A stretch of DNA of 64,000 nucleotides, from contig NZ_FXTA01000006.1 of the NCBI RefSeq assembly GCF_900182645.1, positions 1 to 64,000 of the forward strand, given 5' to 3'. Made by a program: the position numbers and the translations under genes. Shown piece by piece: positions 44,970-53,882 of this stretch. This stretch comes from Flavobacterium resistens. GTDB lineage: Bacteria > Bacteroidota > Bacteroidia > Flavobacteriales > Flavobacteriaceae. Every line of letters begins with the position of its first letter. Position 1 is the first letter of the stretch. The notes beneath the pieces are model-generated. The model was not told where the DNA came from. It saw only the letters and a list, made by a program, of their open reading frames with translations, and did no database searches.

Positions 44970-45563
44970 ATGGATGATAGTTTCGAAGATTTAATAGCAA
45001 GTTACGTAGAGAATAAAATTGGAATATCAGAACGTTTTATGAGTGATGCTTTAGCAGATAATCTCAAACAAAATTTAATCAATTTAAATAATGAAAGTCT
45101 GCTATTGACAGCAGGAATAGGGAATTCTGAGAAGTTTGCTCTAGACGGAACCATTAGAAAAGATGTAATTTACTGGCTTGATAAAAAGCATAATAATGTT
45201 TTCGAAAATGAGTTTTTTGACATAATTGATGCTTTCGTACTTTATTTAAACGAAAGTTGTTTTGCCGGAATTACGGGTTACGAGTTCCATTATTCTTTAT
45301 ACGAAAAAGGCGATTTTTATTTAAAACATCTCGATCAATTTAAAAATAATTCGAGTCGTAAATACTCAATGATCAGCTATCTAAATAGTAATTGGAAAGA
45401 AAGTGATGGCGGAGAATTAATGATTCACCAAAACAAAAGTCAGCAGAAAATTTCGCCAGTTCAGGGCAAAACGGTTTTCTTTAAAAGTAATGAATTGGTT
45501 CATGAAGTGCTAGTAACTCAAAATACCCGAATGAGTATTACAGGCTGGCTAAAAAGCGATTAA
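44970..45563 (+). CDS. 2OG-Fe(II) oxygenase (prolyl-4-hydroxylase-like)
   Basis: 197 residues from the ATG at 44970; an in-frame TTG at 44937 is unlikely. The C-terminal domain has the iron-binding HxD in GDFYLKHLDQF, the distal His in SNELVHEVLVT and the 2-oxoglutarate-binding Arg in NTRMSITGWL, preceded by GGELMIHQ. Members of this family hydroxylate protein or small-molecule substrates; the substrate is unknown. Single gene. Confidence 0.88.
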   Translation: MDDSFEDLIASYVENKIGISERFMSDALADNLKQNLINLNNESLLLTAGIGNSEKFALDGTIRKDVIYWLDKKHNNVFENEFFDIIDAFVLYLNESCFAGITGYEFHYSLYEKGDFYLKHLDQFKNNSSRKYSMISYLNSNWKESDGGELMIHQNKSQQKISPVQGKTVFFKSNELVHEVLVTQNTRMSITGWLKSD

Positions 45564-45619
45564 ATTTTTCACATTAAAATATCTAAATAACTATTTTTGA
45601 TTTCAAATAAGAAGTTAAA

Positions 45620-46000
45620 ATGACTAGTAAATATATTTTAAAGCTTAATAATGAAATTATTGGTTATACAAAATTTGAATTTTCTGATGTTCCAATGGGA
45701 GTAATTCATGGAAAAGTTATATTGGAAGGAATTGAATCTCCCTATAATTTTTTTAAAGACCATTGCACTAAATTTGACGTTCAGATAAATTCAGATTATC
45801 CCGAAGATGAATTTATTGCTACTGTTATAATACCTCAATTAGAGGTATTTCTAGAAAATGGTAAAAAGTTGAAAGGCTGGGGTGGATCAATTTCTGGCGT
45901 TGGAAAAGATGATTTTGAAATCCAATTTTGTGGAATTACTTCTGAAGTAATGCAAACCGAATTTAATCACCATTTCTTGAAATATTATAGTAAAAAATAA
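45620..46000 (+). CDS. Hypothetical protein
   Basis: 126 residues, cytoplasmic. Starts with MTSKYILKLNNEIIGYTKFE, a pattern of alternating strands, and contains VPMGVIHGKVILEGIESPY and GWGGSISGVGKDDFEIQFCG. I do not recognise a family; in style it is like small immunity or housekeeping proteins, but nothing proves either. Confidence 0.6.
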   Translation: MTSKYILKLNNEIIGYTKFEFSDVPMGVIHGKVILEGIESPYNFFKDHCTKFDVQINSDYPEDEFIATVIIPQLEVFLENGKKLKGWGGSISGVGKDDFEIQFCGITSEVMQTEFNHHFLKYYSKK

Positions 46001-46045
46001 AACATCGGATGGATAAACCTTATTTTTGCAATCAAAATTCAATTT

Positions 46046-46900
46046 ATGTTATTTCTAGTTTTAAGTATTCTATGCAGTGTTACAGTTGGTGTTATCTTCA
46101 AAATCACCCGTAAATACAATACAAATGCAATTCAAATCATTACTTTCAATTATGTAACAGCATTATTATTATGCTATTTTACTTTTAGTCCAAATATTAT
46201 TGAAGTTCATGCAGATGCACCTTGGAATATTTATGCTGCAGTTGGTGTTTTGTTACCAATTGTTTTTCTGTTTTTGTTTTTTTCGATAAAACATATGGGA
46301 ATCGTAAAAACAGATGCGGCACAACGATTGTCACTTTTTATTCCAATAATTGCTGCTTGGCTTATCTTTAAAGAAGAATTTAATTCTTATAAAGTTATAG
46401 GACTGGTAATTGGGTTTGTAGCGCTTTTATTCATCTTAAAAAAGCAATCTGGAAACAATGAAAATAAGTGGATTTATCCAGCTGTAGTGTTTTTGGGTTT
46501 TGGGATAATCGACATCCTTTTTAAACAAATAGCACTTTACACGGCTTTGCCATATACAACGTCATTATTTATGGTTTTCGATATTGCATTGGCAGTATCA
46601 TTATTGATTGTGATATATGATGTGGTGCTGAAAAAGGAAAAACTTCAAGCAAAAAATATTCTTTTTGGAGCTTTGGTAGGGATGTTTAATTTCGGGAATA
46701 TCTTGTTTTATTTAAAGGCGCATAAAGCTTTCGCAGAAAATCCTTCAACAGTTTTTGCGGGAATGAATATGGGAGTCATTATTTTAGGAAGTCTCGTTGG
46801 TCTGCTTTTTTTCAAGGAAAAACTATCCAAAATTAACTTCATCGGTATCTTTTTAGCCTTAATTGCCATTATTTTTATTGTTTTCTCACAATTAAACTGA
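46046..46900 (+). CDS. EamA/DMT-superfamily transporter
   Basis: 284 residues with about ten membrane segments in two EamA-like halves. Helix pairs such as YKVIGLVIGFVALLFIL near the end of the first half and INFIGIFLALIAIIFIVF at the C-terminus are typical. Drug/metabolite transporters of this type export or import small molecules; the substrate cannot be told. Single gene upstream of the leader region. Confidence 0.85.
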   Translation: MLFLVLSILCSVTVGVIFKITRKYNTNAIQIITFNYVTALLLCYFTFSPNIIEVHADAPWNIYAAVGVLLPIVFLFLFFSIKHMGIVKTDAAQRLSLFIPIIAAWLIFKEEFNSYKVIGLVIGFVALLFILKKQSGNNENKWIYPAVVFLGFGIIDILFKQIALYTALPYTTSLFMVFDIALAVSLLIVIYDVVLKKEKLQAKNILFGALVGMFNFGNILFYLKAHKAFAENPSTVFAGMNMGVIILGSLVGLLFFKEKLSKINFIGIFLALIAIIFIVFSQLN

Positions 46901-47006
46901 TTTTCTTTAATAGTATAAAGCCTTAATTTACAGTTGTTTTTAAAATATTTTGAAAAGTTTTTAAAATAAACTCTACTAATTCGATAGAATTTATAAAATA
47001 TATTTA

Positions 47007-47014
47007 TAAATTTG
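47007..47014 (+). promoter_or_regulatory. Possible -7 box of the dehydrogenase leader transcript
   Basis: TAAATTTG matches TAnnTTTG and lies 9 nt before the first leader peptide; no good TTTG box is at the usual distance, so the promoter call is tentative. Confidence 0.4.
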
Positions 47015-47022
47015 TCTCAACA

Positions 47023-47109
47023 ATGAAAAACTATAGTCTAAATATCATCCCGTTTATGTGCAGCTTGACGATGTGCTGCATGTCAAACAATGCGATGAAA
47101 TGGCGTTAA
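47023..47109 (+). CDS. Putative Cys/Met-rich leader peptide 1
   Basis: 28 codons from ATG 47023 to TAA 47107-47109, with three Cys and five or more Met (FMCSLTMCCMSNNAMKW). It is followed 32 nt later by an intrinsic terminator and then a second Cys-rich short frame, before a metabolic gene. This order suits ribosome-mediated attenuation, but no alternative antiterminator fold was worked out. Confidence 0.45.
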   Translation: MKNYSLNIIPFMCSLTMCCMSNNAMKWR

Positions 47110-47141
47110 TAGAGAAAGTACTTGTTAGTTATTTTTTTTTT

Positions 47142-47173
47142 AGCCTTTCATGCACCAATGAAAGGCTTTTTTT
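47142..47173 (+). terminator. Intrinsic terminator in the leader region
   Basis: Arms AGCCTTTCAT / ATGAAAGGCT with a 6-nt loop and a T7 run, preceded by a T-rich tract. It lies between the two leader-type short frames, upstream of the dehydrogenase gene. Confidence 0.8.
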
Positions 47174-47195
47174 AGAACTATTAATAACCATATAT

Positions 47196-47297
47196 ATGAG
47201 ATCAAATAGAAATACAAATATTATGATGCATTGCTGCTTGATGAAAATTCCTTGTTGCACTTGTAGTTACTGCCGATTTTATTTCATGAGTTTATAA
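47196..47297 (+). CDS. Putative Cys-rich leader peptide 2
   Basis: 33 codons from ATG 47196 to TAA 47295-47297. Six Cys in a short span (MMHCCLMKIPCCTCSYC). It begins MRSNRN and ends 44 nt before the dehydrogenase start. Cys/Met-rich short frames of this style before metabolic genes recur in flavobacteria as I recall them; regulation by Cys or sulfur supply is inference. Confidence 0.5.
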   Translation: MRSNRNTNIMMHCCLMKIPCCTCSYCRFYFMSL

Positions 47298-47341
47298 TAT
47301 GATGCCCCAAATCAATAACTAAAATTTTAAAACTTAAAAAG

Positions 47342-48628
47342 ATGAGTTCAGAAATTATAAAACAGAATCCGTTTCAATCGATGATTGATCGTTTTAATAT
47401 AGCAGCCGATATTCTTAATCTGGAAGAATCAATAAGGCTGAAACTGCAACGTCCTGAAAAACAAATTGTAGTGAATTTTTCAATTACACTAGATAATGGA
47501 AAACAGCAAAATTTTGAAGGATATCGCGTCATTCACAATACGGCATTAGGCCCTTCAAAAGGAGGAATTCGATATGATACCGCCGTAAATCTTGACGAAG
47601 TGAAAGCTCTTGCGGCATGGATGACTTGGAAATCGGCCGTGACGGGAATTCCTTTTGGAGGAGCAAAAGGCGGTATTATTTGTGATCCAAGAACACTTTC
47701 TAAAACCGAATTAGAAAGAATTACAAGAGCTTATACAAAAGCCTTAGCAGATATTTTTGGCCCTGAAAAAGATGTTCCGGCACCCGATATGGGAACTGGA
47801 CCAGACGAAATGGGCTGGCTGATGGATGAATTTTCAATAGTACACGGGAAAACAATTCACGCGGTGGTTACAGGAAAACATTTACATTCGGGCGGTTCTT
47901 TAGGAAGAGTAGAAGCAACAGGAAGAGGCGTTAGCATTATAACTTTATTGGCGCTTCAAAAATTAAAATTGAGACCGGCAAGATCAACGGTTGCAATTCA
48001 GGGTTTTGGAAATGTTGGATTGCATTCGGCTTTATTTTTATTCGAAAAAGGATTGAAAGTAGTTGCGGTGAGTGATGTTTCTGAAGCATTTTATAATCCT
48101 GACGGAATCAATATTCCGGAATTGATTTTGTATTATAATCTAAATAACAAAAGCATAAAAGGTTATCCAAATTCGGTTGCAATTAAGCACGAAGAATTAT
48201 TGCTTTTAGATGTCGATGTTTTGATTCCGGCAGCAAAAGAGGATGTAATTACGCAGAAAAATGCGGCAGCTATTCGTGCCAAAATTATTGTGGAAGGCGC
48301 AAACGGACCAGTTTCATCTGATGCTGATAAAATCTTGCATGAAAATAACGTTTTGGTCGTTCCAGATATTTTAGCAAATGCTGGTGGCGTTACGGTTTCT
48401 TATTTTGAGTGGCTTCAGAATTCGCTTTTAGAATCCTGGAGAATTCACCAAATTAATACACGCCTTGAAGATATTTTAGAAAAAGGTTTTGAAACGGTTT
48501 TCAGAACAGCATTAAAATATAATGTTACACCGAGAATTGCGGCTTACATTCTTGCTTTGCAAAAAGTAGCAGACACGCAATCTGTTAAAGAAGTAGCTTT
48601 GGAAGCTCCAAAATTCAAACAAAATTAG
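47342..48628 (+). CDS. Glu/Leu/Phe/Val dehydrogenase (glutamate dehydrogenase-like)
   Basis: 428 residues, usual length for the family. The catalytic region has the KGGIRY substrate-binding stretch, MTWKSAVTGIPFGGAKGGI with the active-site Lys, and DVPAPDMGTGPDEM. The NAD(P)-binding half has AIQGFGNVGLHSALFL (GxGxxG) and the VVEGANGPV motif. It interconverts glutamate (or a branched amino acid) and its oxo acid with ammonium. It is preceded by a leader region with Cys/Met-rich short frames and a terminator. Confidence 0.92.
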   Translation: MSSEIIKQNPFQSMIDRFNIAADILNLEESIRLKLQRPEKQIVVNFSITLDNGKQQNFEGYRVIHNTALGPSKGGIRYDTAVNLDEVKALAAWMTWKSAVTGIPFGGAKGGIICDPRTLSKTELERITRAYTKALADIFGPEKDVPAPDMGTGPDEMGWLMDEFSIVHGKTIHAVVTGKHLHSGGSLGRVEATGRGVSIITLLALQKLKLRPARSTVAIQGFGNVGLHSALFLFEKGLKVVAVSDVSEAFYNPDGINIPELILYYNLNNKSIKGYPNSVAIKHEELLLLDVDVLIPAAKEDVITQKNAAAIRAKIIVEGANGPVSSDADKILHENNVLVVPDILANAGGVTVSYFEWLQNSLLESWRIHQINTRLEDILEKGFETVFRTALKYNVTPRIAAYILALQKVADTQSVKEVALEAPKFKQN

Positions 48629-48640
48629 AAATTGGTTCTA

Positions 48641-48721
48641 AAAGATAAAGATCATTTTTGATAGTTGATATCATTTTGAAAAGTAAAAAATGAGATGACT
48701 TTTGAAAAGATCTTTATCTTT
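48641..48721. terminator. Long-loop hairpin after the dehydrogenase gene
   Basis: Perfect 13-bp arms AAAGATAAAGATC / GATCTTTATCTTT with a 55-nt loop. It may terminate or stabilise the dehydrogenase mRNA; function uncertain. Confidence 0.4.
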
Positions 48722-48776
48722 AGTTTTATAACGAATTGTATTTTAGTTTTATAAGAATAAAAAGAAATAAAAAAAA

Positions 48777-50000
48777 ATGGAACACATTAATTTTCTTGCT
48801 TTCGCAATGCCGGCTTTTTTTCTGTTTTTGTTTTTAGAATATAAGTTGGCTCAGCACAAAAAAAGACCAGAAATTTTTAACTACGAAAGTTCGGTTTCAA
48901 ATATTAGTATTGGTATTGCAGAGCGTTTAATTAATTTATTTATTGCAGCAAGTTTTTATCAGCTGTATTATTTTATTTATAATAATTACAGACTTTTTGA
49001 TATTCCGAGTAACGTTTTAGTTTGGCTGGCACTTATTCTCGCGACTGATTTTGTTTGGTATTGGTACCATCGATTGGGACACGAAGTAAACTTTTTCTGG
49101 GCCGCGCATATTGTTCATCATCACAGTGAAGAATTTAATTTTACGGCCGCAGCCAGAATCACTACTTTTCAGGCTATAGTGAGAACTGGTTTTTGGTGCA
49201 TACTTCCTTTTGTTGGTTTTCACCCAACAATGGTTATCACCATGCTGATTGTTCATGGCGCTTATTCTTTTTTTACACATACACAGATAATCGGCAGAAT
49301 AAAATGGCTGGAATATGTTTTTGTAACGCCTTCTGTTCATGGCGTGCATCATGCTTCAGACGAAAAATATCTGGATAAAAACTACGGCGATATGTTTACC
49401 TTTTGGGATCGTATTTTTGGAACTTTTCAGGAAGAAGAAGAAAAACCAAAATACGGTTTGACGCATCCATTAAAAAGCTACAGTTTCCTTTGGCAGCATT
49501 TTCATTATTATTTTGAAATATATGAATTATGGAAACGCTCAAAAGGTTTTAAAGCAAGATGGAAAGCTGTTTTTGGAAGTCCCGCACACATGGATCAGGA
49601 CATTCGCCCGATATTAGAAAAGCGTTTTTTGCAGGACAAAAGCAATCCGCATCAGCGGTTGAGATTTCGAAATTATCTTTATATCCAGCTTGGGATCTGT
49701 ACTTTGATCTTAACTGCTTTTACTTATTATTTTGATTTACTAACTACGCTCGATAAAGTTTTTGTTTTGTCGGTTATCATCATAACATTAATTAATTGTG
49801 GTGCGTTGTTGGAACAGCGAAAATGGATTTATTATCTGGAATACGCTCGTATTTTTATGATTACAACTTTCTTTTTATACGAAGAGAATTTGACTGTATT
49901 CTTCTTTATTCCGCTTGCGGTAATGATTTTTGCAGAGCAATTATTTTCGCTCAGCAGATATTATCAAAATATGATTTTGCAGTTAGAAACTTCGGAATGA
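48777..50000 (+). CDS. Sterol desaturase/fatty acid hydroxylase-family membrane protein
   Basis: 407 residues, with about seven membrane segments. The His clusters of the di-iron fatty acid hydroxylase family are clear: WYWYHRLGHE (HxxxH), HIVHHHSEEFN (HxxHH) and SVHGVHHASDEKYLDKNYG (HxxHH). The C-terminal ~130 residues form extra membrane segments beyond the core domain. The family hydroxylates or desaturates lipids; the substrate is unknown. Single gene with its own terminator. Confidence 0.88.
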   Translation: MEHINFLAFAMPAFFLFLFLEYKLAQHKKRPEIFNYESSVSNISIGIAERLINLFIAASFYQLYYFIYNNYRLFDIPSNVLVWLALILATDFVWYWYHRLGHEVNFFWAAHIVHHHSEEFNFTAAARITTFQAIVRTGFWCILPFVGFHPTMVITMLIVHGAYSFFTHTQIIGRIKWLEYVFVTPSVHGVHHASDEKYLDKNYGDMFTFWDRIFGTFQEEEEKPKYGLTHPLKSYSFLWQHFHYYFEIYELWKRSKGFKARWKAVFGSPAHMDQDIRPILEKRFLQDKSNPHQRLRFRNYLYIQLGICTLILTAFTYYFDLLTTLDKVFVLSVIIITLINCGALLEQRKWIYYLEYARIFMITTFFLYEENLTVFFFIPLAVMIFAEQLFSLSRYYQNMILQLETSE

Positions 50001-50027
50001 CATTAGAGCAAAGAACCAAGATAAAAG

Positions 50028-50060
50028 AAAAGCGACATCTAAAGTGTCGCTTTTCTTTTT
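50028..50060 (+). terminator. Terminator after the desaturase-family gene
   Basis: Arms AAAAGCGACA / TGTCGCTTTT with a 7-nt loop and a T-rich tail, 28 nt after the stop codon. Confidence 0.85.
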
Positions 50061-50157
50061 GATTAGTTTGTCATTTCTCGTTCCTCGAAAGGACAAACAG
50101 TATGGGGAACTTTGGTAAAAAAAACTTAGTACCTTAGAAGCTTAGCATCTTAGAACC

Positions 50158-51756
50158 TTAAATAGTTTTTATCGCCATAATTTTCTCTTCAAAAGTATCT
50201 TTAAAGTCAGATTTGCTTTTAATTCTGGTTTTGTAGGTATAAATGGTAGCTACAGAAAGTTCCAGAAATTCTGCCATTTGATTGCTATCCTGAATTCCTA
50301 ATCGGTATAAAGCAAAAATTCTTAATTCGGTGTTTAAAAGTTCACCTTTTTTGACAATGCATTTGTGGTCATTTGGAAACAAATGATTAAAATCAGTTAC
50401 AAAAGTTGGGAATAGTTTAAGGAAAATTTCATCGAATTGGTGAAATAAATTTTCACGTTCTTCTTTGACATTATAGCGTTTTAAACTCGCAATAACTTCA
50501 TCGGTTTTTTTGGTGATGATTTTATGGAGCGTACTTTTTTGAATATGGTCAATCTTATTAATGAAAGCCGAAGTTGCTTTAATAAAATACGTAATATATT
50601 CTTCTTTGATCGCATTTGCCTCGCTTAAACTAATGTTCATTTCCTGAAGCTGCGCATAAGACGAAGCCATTATTTTTCTGGCTTTATTTCTTTCTTTTAA
50701 TTGTTTGAAGATAATAATCGAAAACAAAACAATAATAAAAGTCAATATCGTCAATAGAATAATGATTCTCTCCAGTTTGTCATTTTTCTCTTTTACATTA
50801 TTCAATTGCGCTTTTTCGATAATAGGTAAAATCGACGAAATTTCAATTTTGCGATGTCTGGCATTGTAGAAAGTCGCGTCATCCATTGCAATATTGATAT
50901 ATTCATTGGCTTTGTCCAAATACCCCATTTTAAAAAGTTCATTGGCAAGATTTCGGAGCGCAACTGTTTCTTTTGTAGCATTTTTGACATCGGCGATTGC
51001 AGCAAGCGCCAGATATTGAATCGCTTTTTTAGTATAACCTCTTTCGGAATAAATATAACCAAGACTTGAAGTCGCAATGCCATAATAATCGGGTGGAAGA
51101 TTATAATTATTGATCCAATAACTGAAGGCAAATTCGGCACCGCGCCAATCTTGTTGTTTTAGTCTTTTTAAGCTTTCGGCTGCCCAATATTCGTTGGTAT
51201 TAGTTCCAATTAATTCTAAAGCTTTTTTCAGGAAATGATTTCCTTGCTGTACATAATGAATATTAAAACGTTGATCTTTATTATAATCGGCTAAATCGTA
51301 ATACGCTCGGGCTTTAATATTGTAGTATTCGAATTTGTTTCTTGAATCCAGTTTTTGGTCGTCAACGACATTCAAAGTATCAATTGCCTCCTTGAATAAT
51401 CCAGATGAAAGAAGTACAAAACCTTCCTTAATTCGGCTTTTGGCCAAAAATTTAGGATCTTTTAAAACAATCGCTTTGATTTTTGCTTCTTCTAAATAAT
51501 AATAAGCCGAATCATATTTAAACGATTTATATTCATCAAACAATGACATATAAGTATTGTAAAGCTGTTCATTGTTCTGACTTACTGTAAATTTTGATAC
51601 ATTTCTTTTTAAAGCTTCAATTTTTCGATATTTCTGTTTTAAGTAAACATCTTTTTTAAGAAGCACTTTATCTAATTCTTCTAAAACAGGATTTGTCTCT
51701 TTCGCAGTTAGAGAAAAACCTACAATAAAAAAACATAGAATGAAAATTCTCTGCAT
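50158..51756 (-). CDS. Membrane TPR regulator of the polysaccharide locus (DUF6377-like)
   Basis: 532 residues. N-terminal signal peptide (FSLTAKE), then TPR helices (YYNIKARAYYDLADYN, GYTKKAIQYLALAAIAD), one membrane segment near 330-350 (IIILLTILTFIIVLFSIIIF), a coiled-coil stretch and a C-terminal LuxR-like HTH (LGIQDSNQMAEFLELSVATI then YTYKTRIKSKS). This is the layout of the Bacteroidota DUF6377 proteins that control nearby SusC/SusD loci. It is divergent from the locus, with a 484-bp intergenic region between them. It probably senses a breakdown product in the periplasm; the ligand is unknown. Confidence 0.82.
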   Translation of the reverse strand: MQRIFILCFFIVGFSLTAKETNPVLEELDKVLLKKDVYLKQKYRKIEALKRNVSKFTVSQNNEQLYNTYMSLFDEYKSFKYDSAYYYLEEAKIKAIVLKDPKFLAKSRIKEGFVLLSSGLFKEAIDTLNVVDDQKLDSRNKFEYYNIKARAYYDLADYNKDQRFNIHYVQQGNHFLKKALELIGTNTNEYWAAESLKRLKQQDWRGAEFAFSYWINNYNLPPDYYGIATSSLGYIYSERGYTKKAIQYLALAAIADVKNATKETVALRNLANELFKMGYLDKANEYINIAMDDATFYNARHRKIEISSILPIIEKAQLNNVKEKNDKLERIIILLTILTFIIVLFSIIIFKQLKERNKARKIMASSYAQLQEMNISLSEANAIKEEYITYFIKATSAFINKIDHIQKSTLHKIITKKTDEVIASLKRYNVKEERENLFHQFDEIFLKLFPTFVTDFNHLFPNDHKCIVKKGELLNTELRIFALYRLGIQDSNQMAEFLELSVATIYTYKTRIKSKSDFKDTFEEKIMAIKTI

Positions 51757-52240
51757 GGTTTTGTGTTGGTTTAGGGTAAAAAATCTTTTTTTTGGTTTGT
51801 TCGAGTTAATTCGTTTTTTAATTCGGGATAAGCTTGAGCGGGCTTATTAAACAACTTTCAGTTTTTTAAAACTTCTTTGTTACAGAGCTTTAAAATGTGG
51901 TTAAGCATTCAAAAATAAGACATTAATGTTAAAAGCAGTCTAATTATTTGCAATTATACAATAAAAACCAATTATATATATGCATAGTGAAAAAAATATC
52001 GCTTTTAATTTTCATATTGTCATATTTACCATCATTTAATAGCATATTTTCATCTAAACAGCATCTTGATTTTTTGAATTACAAAAATAATTTAAAATAT
52101 TGATTATTAGGTATTTATGTTTAAAAATGTTTCGATTATATCTTGATTTTTCTCAGACATTTTTTTTTAGATTTATTTAACATCTAGTTTCGTTCTGTCT
52201 TTTATGAGACAGAAAAACTAACAAACAAACCACAAAATTT
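51757..52240. promoter_or_regulatory. Divergent control region of the polysaccharide locus
   Basis: 484 bp with no gene between the regulator and the first locus gene. It is AT-rich; I did not find a confident TTTG/TAnnTTTG pair. An inverted repeat TTCTGTCT / AGACAGAA with a 6-nt loop (52193-52214), extended by AGTTT/AACT outside, lies 26 bp before the first start codon and may be an operator or 5' leader hairpin. Confidence 0.5.
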
Positions 52241-52762
52241 ATGAGATGTAAAAGTATTTATTGGTTAGCTGTTGTTATGGGTTTAATGGCCACTGGCTGT
52301 GATAACACCGACGACGGAAGCTCCGTTGATCCAATTACCCTTTATGAGAAAGTACAAGGAAATTGGGGATTAACGAATTTGAAAATGGTTGATGAAGTTG
52401 CGAAAGCAAACAAAGTCGAACCAAACGAAGAAAACTTGAGTACGTACTTTAATTACGAAGATTTTAAAATCAAATTCAACGTAGATGAAAAGAACCAGCC
52501 AACAAGTTATGAAGTAACAGGAAATGTTCCTCCATTATTCGCTCCAAAAGGCTACTGGGCATTAAGTTCAGATTTTCAGCCAACTAATTTGGGCGTAACA
52601 AAAATCTATTTGTACAGTGATGTTCAGAAAACGCTAAAAACAGATGAGCTTAAATTATCATCAGTTCCGGGAAGCAATGAAGAAATGGAATTCCAATTAA
52701 TTCATTCTTCTGGAGGTTCTCCGTTTGTGTCTTACGTGTTTAAATTAAATGCTATTAATTAA
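52241..52762 (+). CDS. Lipoprotein of the polysaccharide locus (DUF5004-like)
   Basis: 173 residues with a lipobox (MATGC, Cys20) followed by acidic residues DNTDD, which in Bacteroidota often directs surface display. The rest looks like a small beta-barrel (LYEKVQGNWGLTNLKMV, FKIKFNVDEKNQPTSYEV), as in DUF5004/lipocalin-like proteins. It is the first gene of the locus, 8 nt before the next gene. Likely glycan binding or accessory; exact role unknown. Confidence 0.7.
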   Translation: MRCKSIYWLAVVMGLMATGCDNTDDGSSVDPITLYEKVQGNWGLTNLKMVDEVAKANKVEPNEENLSTYFNYEDFKIKFNVDEKNQPTSYEVTGNVPPLFAPKGYWALSSDFQPTNLGVTKIYLYSDVQKTLKTDELKLSSVPGSNEEMEFQLIHSSGGSPFVSYVFKLNAIN

Positions 52763-52770
52763 AAAGTAAT

Positions 52771-53853
52771 ATGAAAAAATTTATATATACAATTTTACTT
52801 GCCCTTTTGATGGCTCCTAATTTTACGCAGGCACAAGAAGCCGCTGGAGCTGTAGGCAGTATGTCATCATTTCCTGTAGTTTACAAGTATGATGAAAAAG
52901 TGACTTGGTACTTTGATCTTTCAGGAACCACTTTTGCAGAGACTGAGGATGTTTATATTTGGATTTGGTCGCCATCTGAACCAGATGCTGGGCATTGGGA
53001 AAACTCTTCAGATTTTGCTAAACTTAAATATGAAGGAAATAAAATCTGGAGTTTTACTTTGACTCCAACACTTTATTTCTCTAAAACACCTGATGAAATT
53101 GCAGCAAGCGCTGGATTTTGGTTTCGTTTGAAAAACAAAAATGGATCAAAACAAAGTGATGTAGCGAATATGCCTTATACTGATTTTTCTTCTTTCTATA
53201 CGGCAAATGAATTAATCAGATCGTATCCAACAAAACCTTTGATTGATAAACCGGTAAGTATTTTATTCAATTCGAATTTAAAAGATGGTTTTGCAGGAGT
53301 TCCAAGTGTTCATTTTCATTCAGGATTAAACAATTGGGCTGTTTTACAGGAATATCAGGCATGGATTCCAGAAGTATCTGAAAAGACAAAATTGAAAGAT
53401 CTTGGAAACGGTTTTTACAGAATGGATTTGATTCCGCAGCAATATTACAATCCGCCAGCAGGTTTTGTTATGGAAAATATTACTTTCCTAATGGTTGCGA
53501 AAGACTGGACGACTAATTCTGGCGACCAAATTATTTATGCAGGAGAATTTATTCCGCCACCACCGCCAAGTTTTAGTTTTTTCCCATCGGTTATCAGCCA
53601 AAAAGATTTTCTTGGAATGTCAAGAAAAAATAATGAAGTGGGTGTAAACAAACTTATTTATACCATCACGGCAGGAAGCAAAACAATATCTGGTGAGTTT
53701 ACAGGAGGTACAGCTGAAATAAAAGGATTTGTCAATTTAGTTTCAGAATTAAATGGTGTTCAGGGTTTAAGTGAGATTCATGTTTTGGTAAAAGACAACA
53801 AAGACAAAACAATCTCTGATACTTCTATACCTCTTAAAACTTTAGACAAATAA
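52771..53853 (+). CDS. Secreted accessory protein of the polysaccharide locus
   Basis: 360 residues with a signal peptide (FTQAQ). Two beta-sandwich-like regions can be seen: residues ~35-135 (VTWYFDLSGTTFAE, DVYIWIWSPSEPDAGHW) and ~150-250 (PVSILFNSNLKDGFAGVP, GFYRMDLIPQQYY), resembling carbohydrate-binding modules rich in Trp. The family may be DUF4961-like. Placed before SusC, it probably takes the place of SusE/SusF as a glycan-binding protein; this is inference. Confidence 0.65.
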   Translation: MKKFIYTILLALLMAPNFTQAQEAAGAVGSMSSFPVVYKYDEKVTWYFDLSGTTFAETEDVYIWIWSPSEPDAGHWENSSDFAKLKYEGNKIWSFTLTPTLYFSKTPDEIAASAGFWFRLKNKNGSKQSDVANMPYTDFSSFYTANELIRSYPTKPLIDKPVSILFNSNLKDGFAGVPSVHFHSGLNNWAVLQEYQAWIPEVSEKTKLKDLGNGFYRMDLIPQQYYNPPAGFVMENITFLMVAKDWTTNSGDQIIYAGEFIPPPPPSFSFFPSVISQKDFLGMSRKNNEVGVNKLIYTITAGSKTISGEFTGGTAEIKGFVNLVSELNGVQGLSEIHVLVKDNKDKTISDTSIPLKTLDK

Positions 53854-53882
53854 TTCTCTATCAAATTAAAACATCAATTCTA

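Noticed and set aside
47058..47195. N-terminal extension of leader peptide 2 to a 79-codon protein
   Set aside because: It would translate through the terminator hairpin and T-runs; the ATG at 47196 gives a compact Cys-rich peptide.
49193..49378. Small frame inside the sterol-desaturase-family gene
   Set aside because: Shadow of the real gene in another frame.
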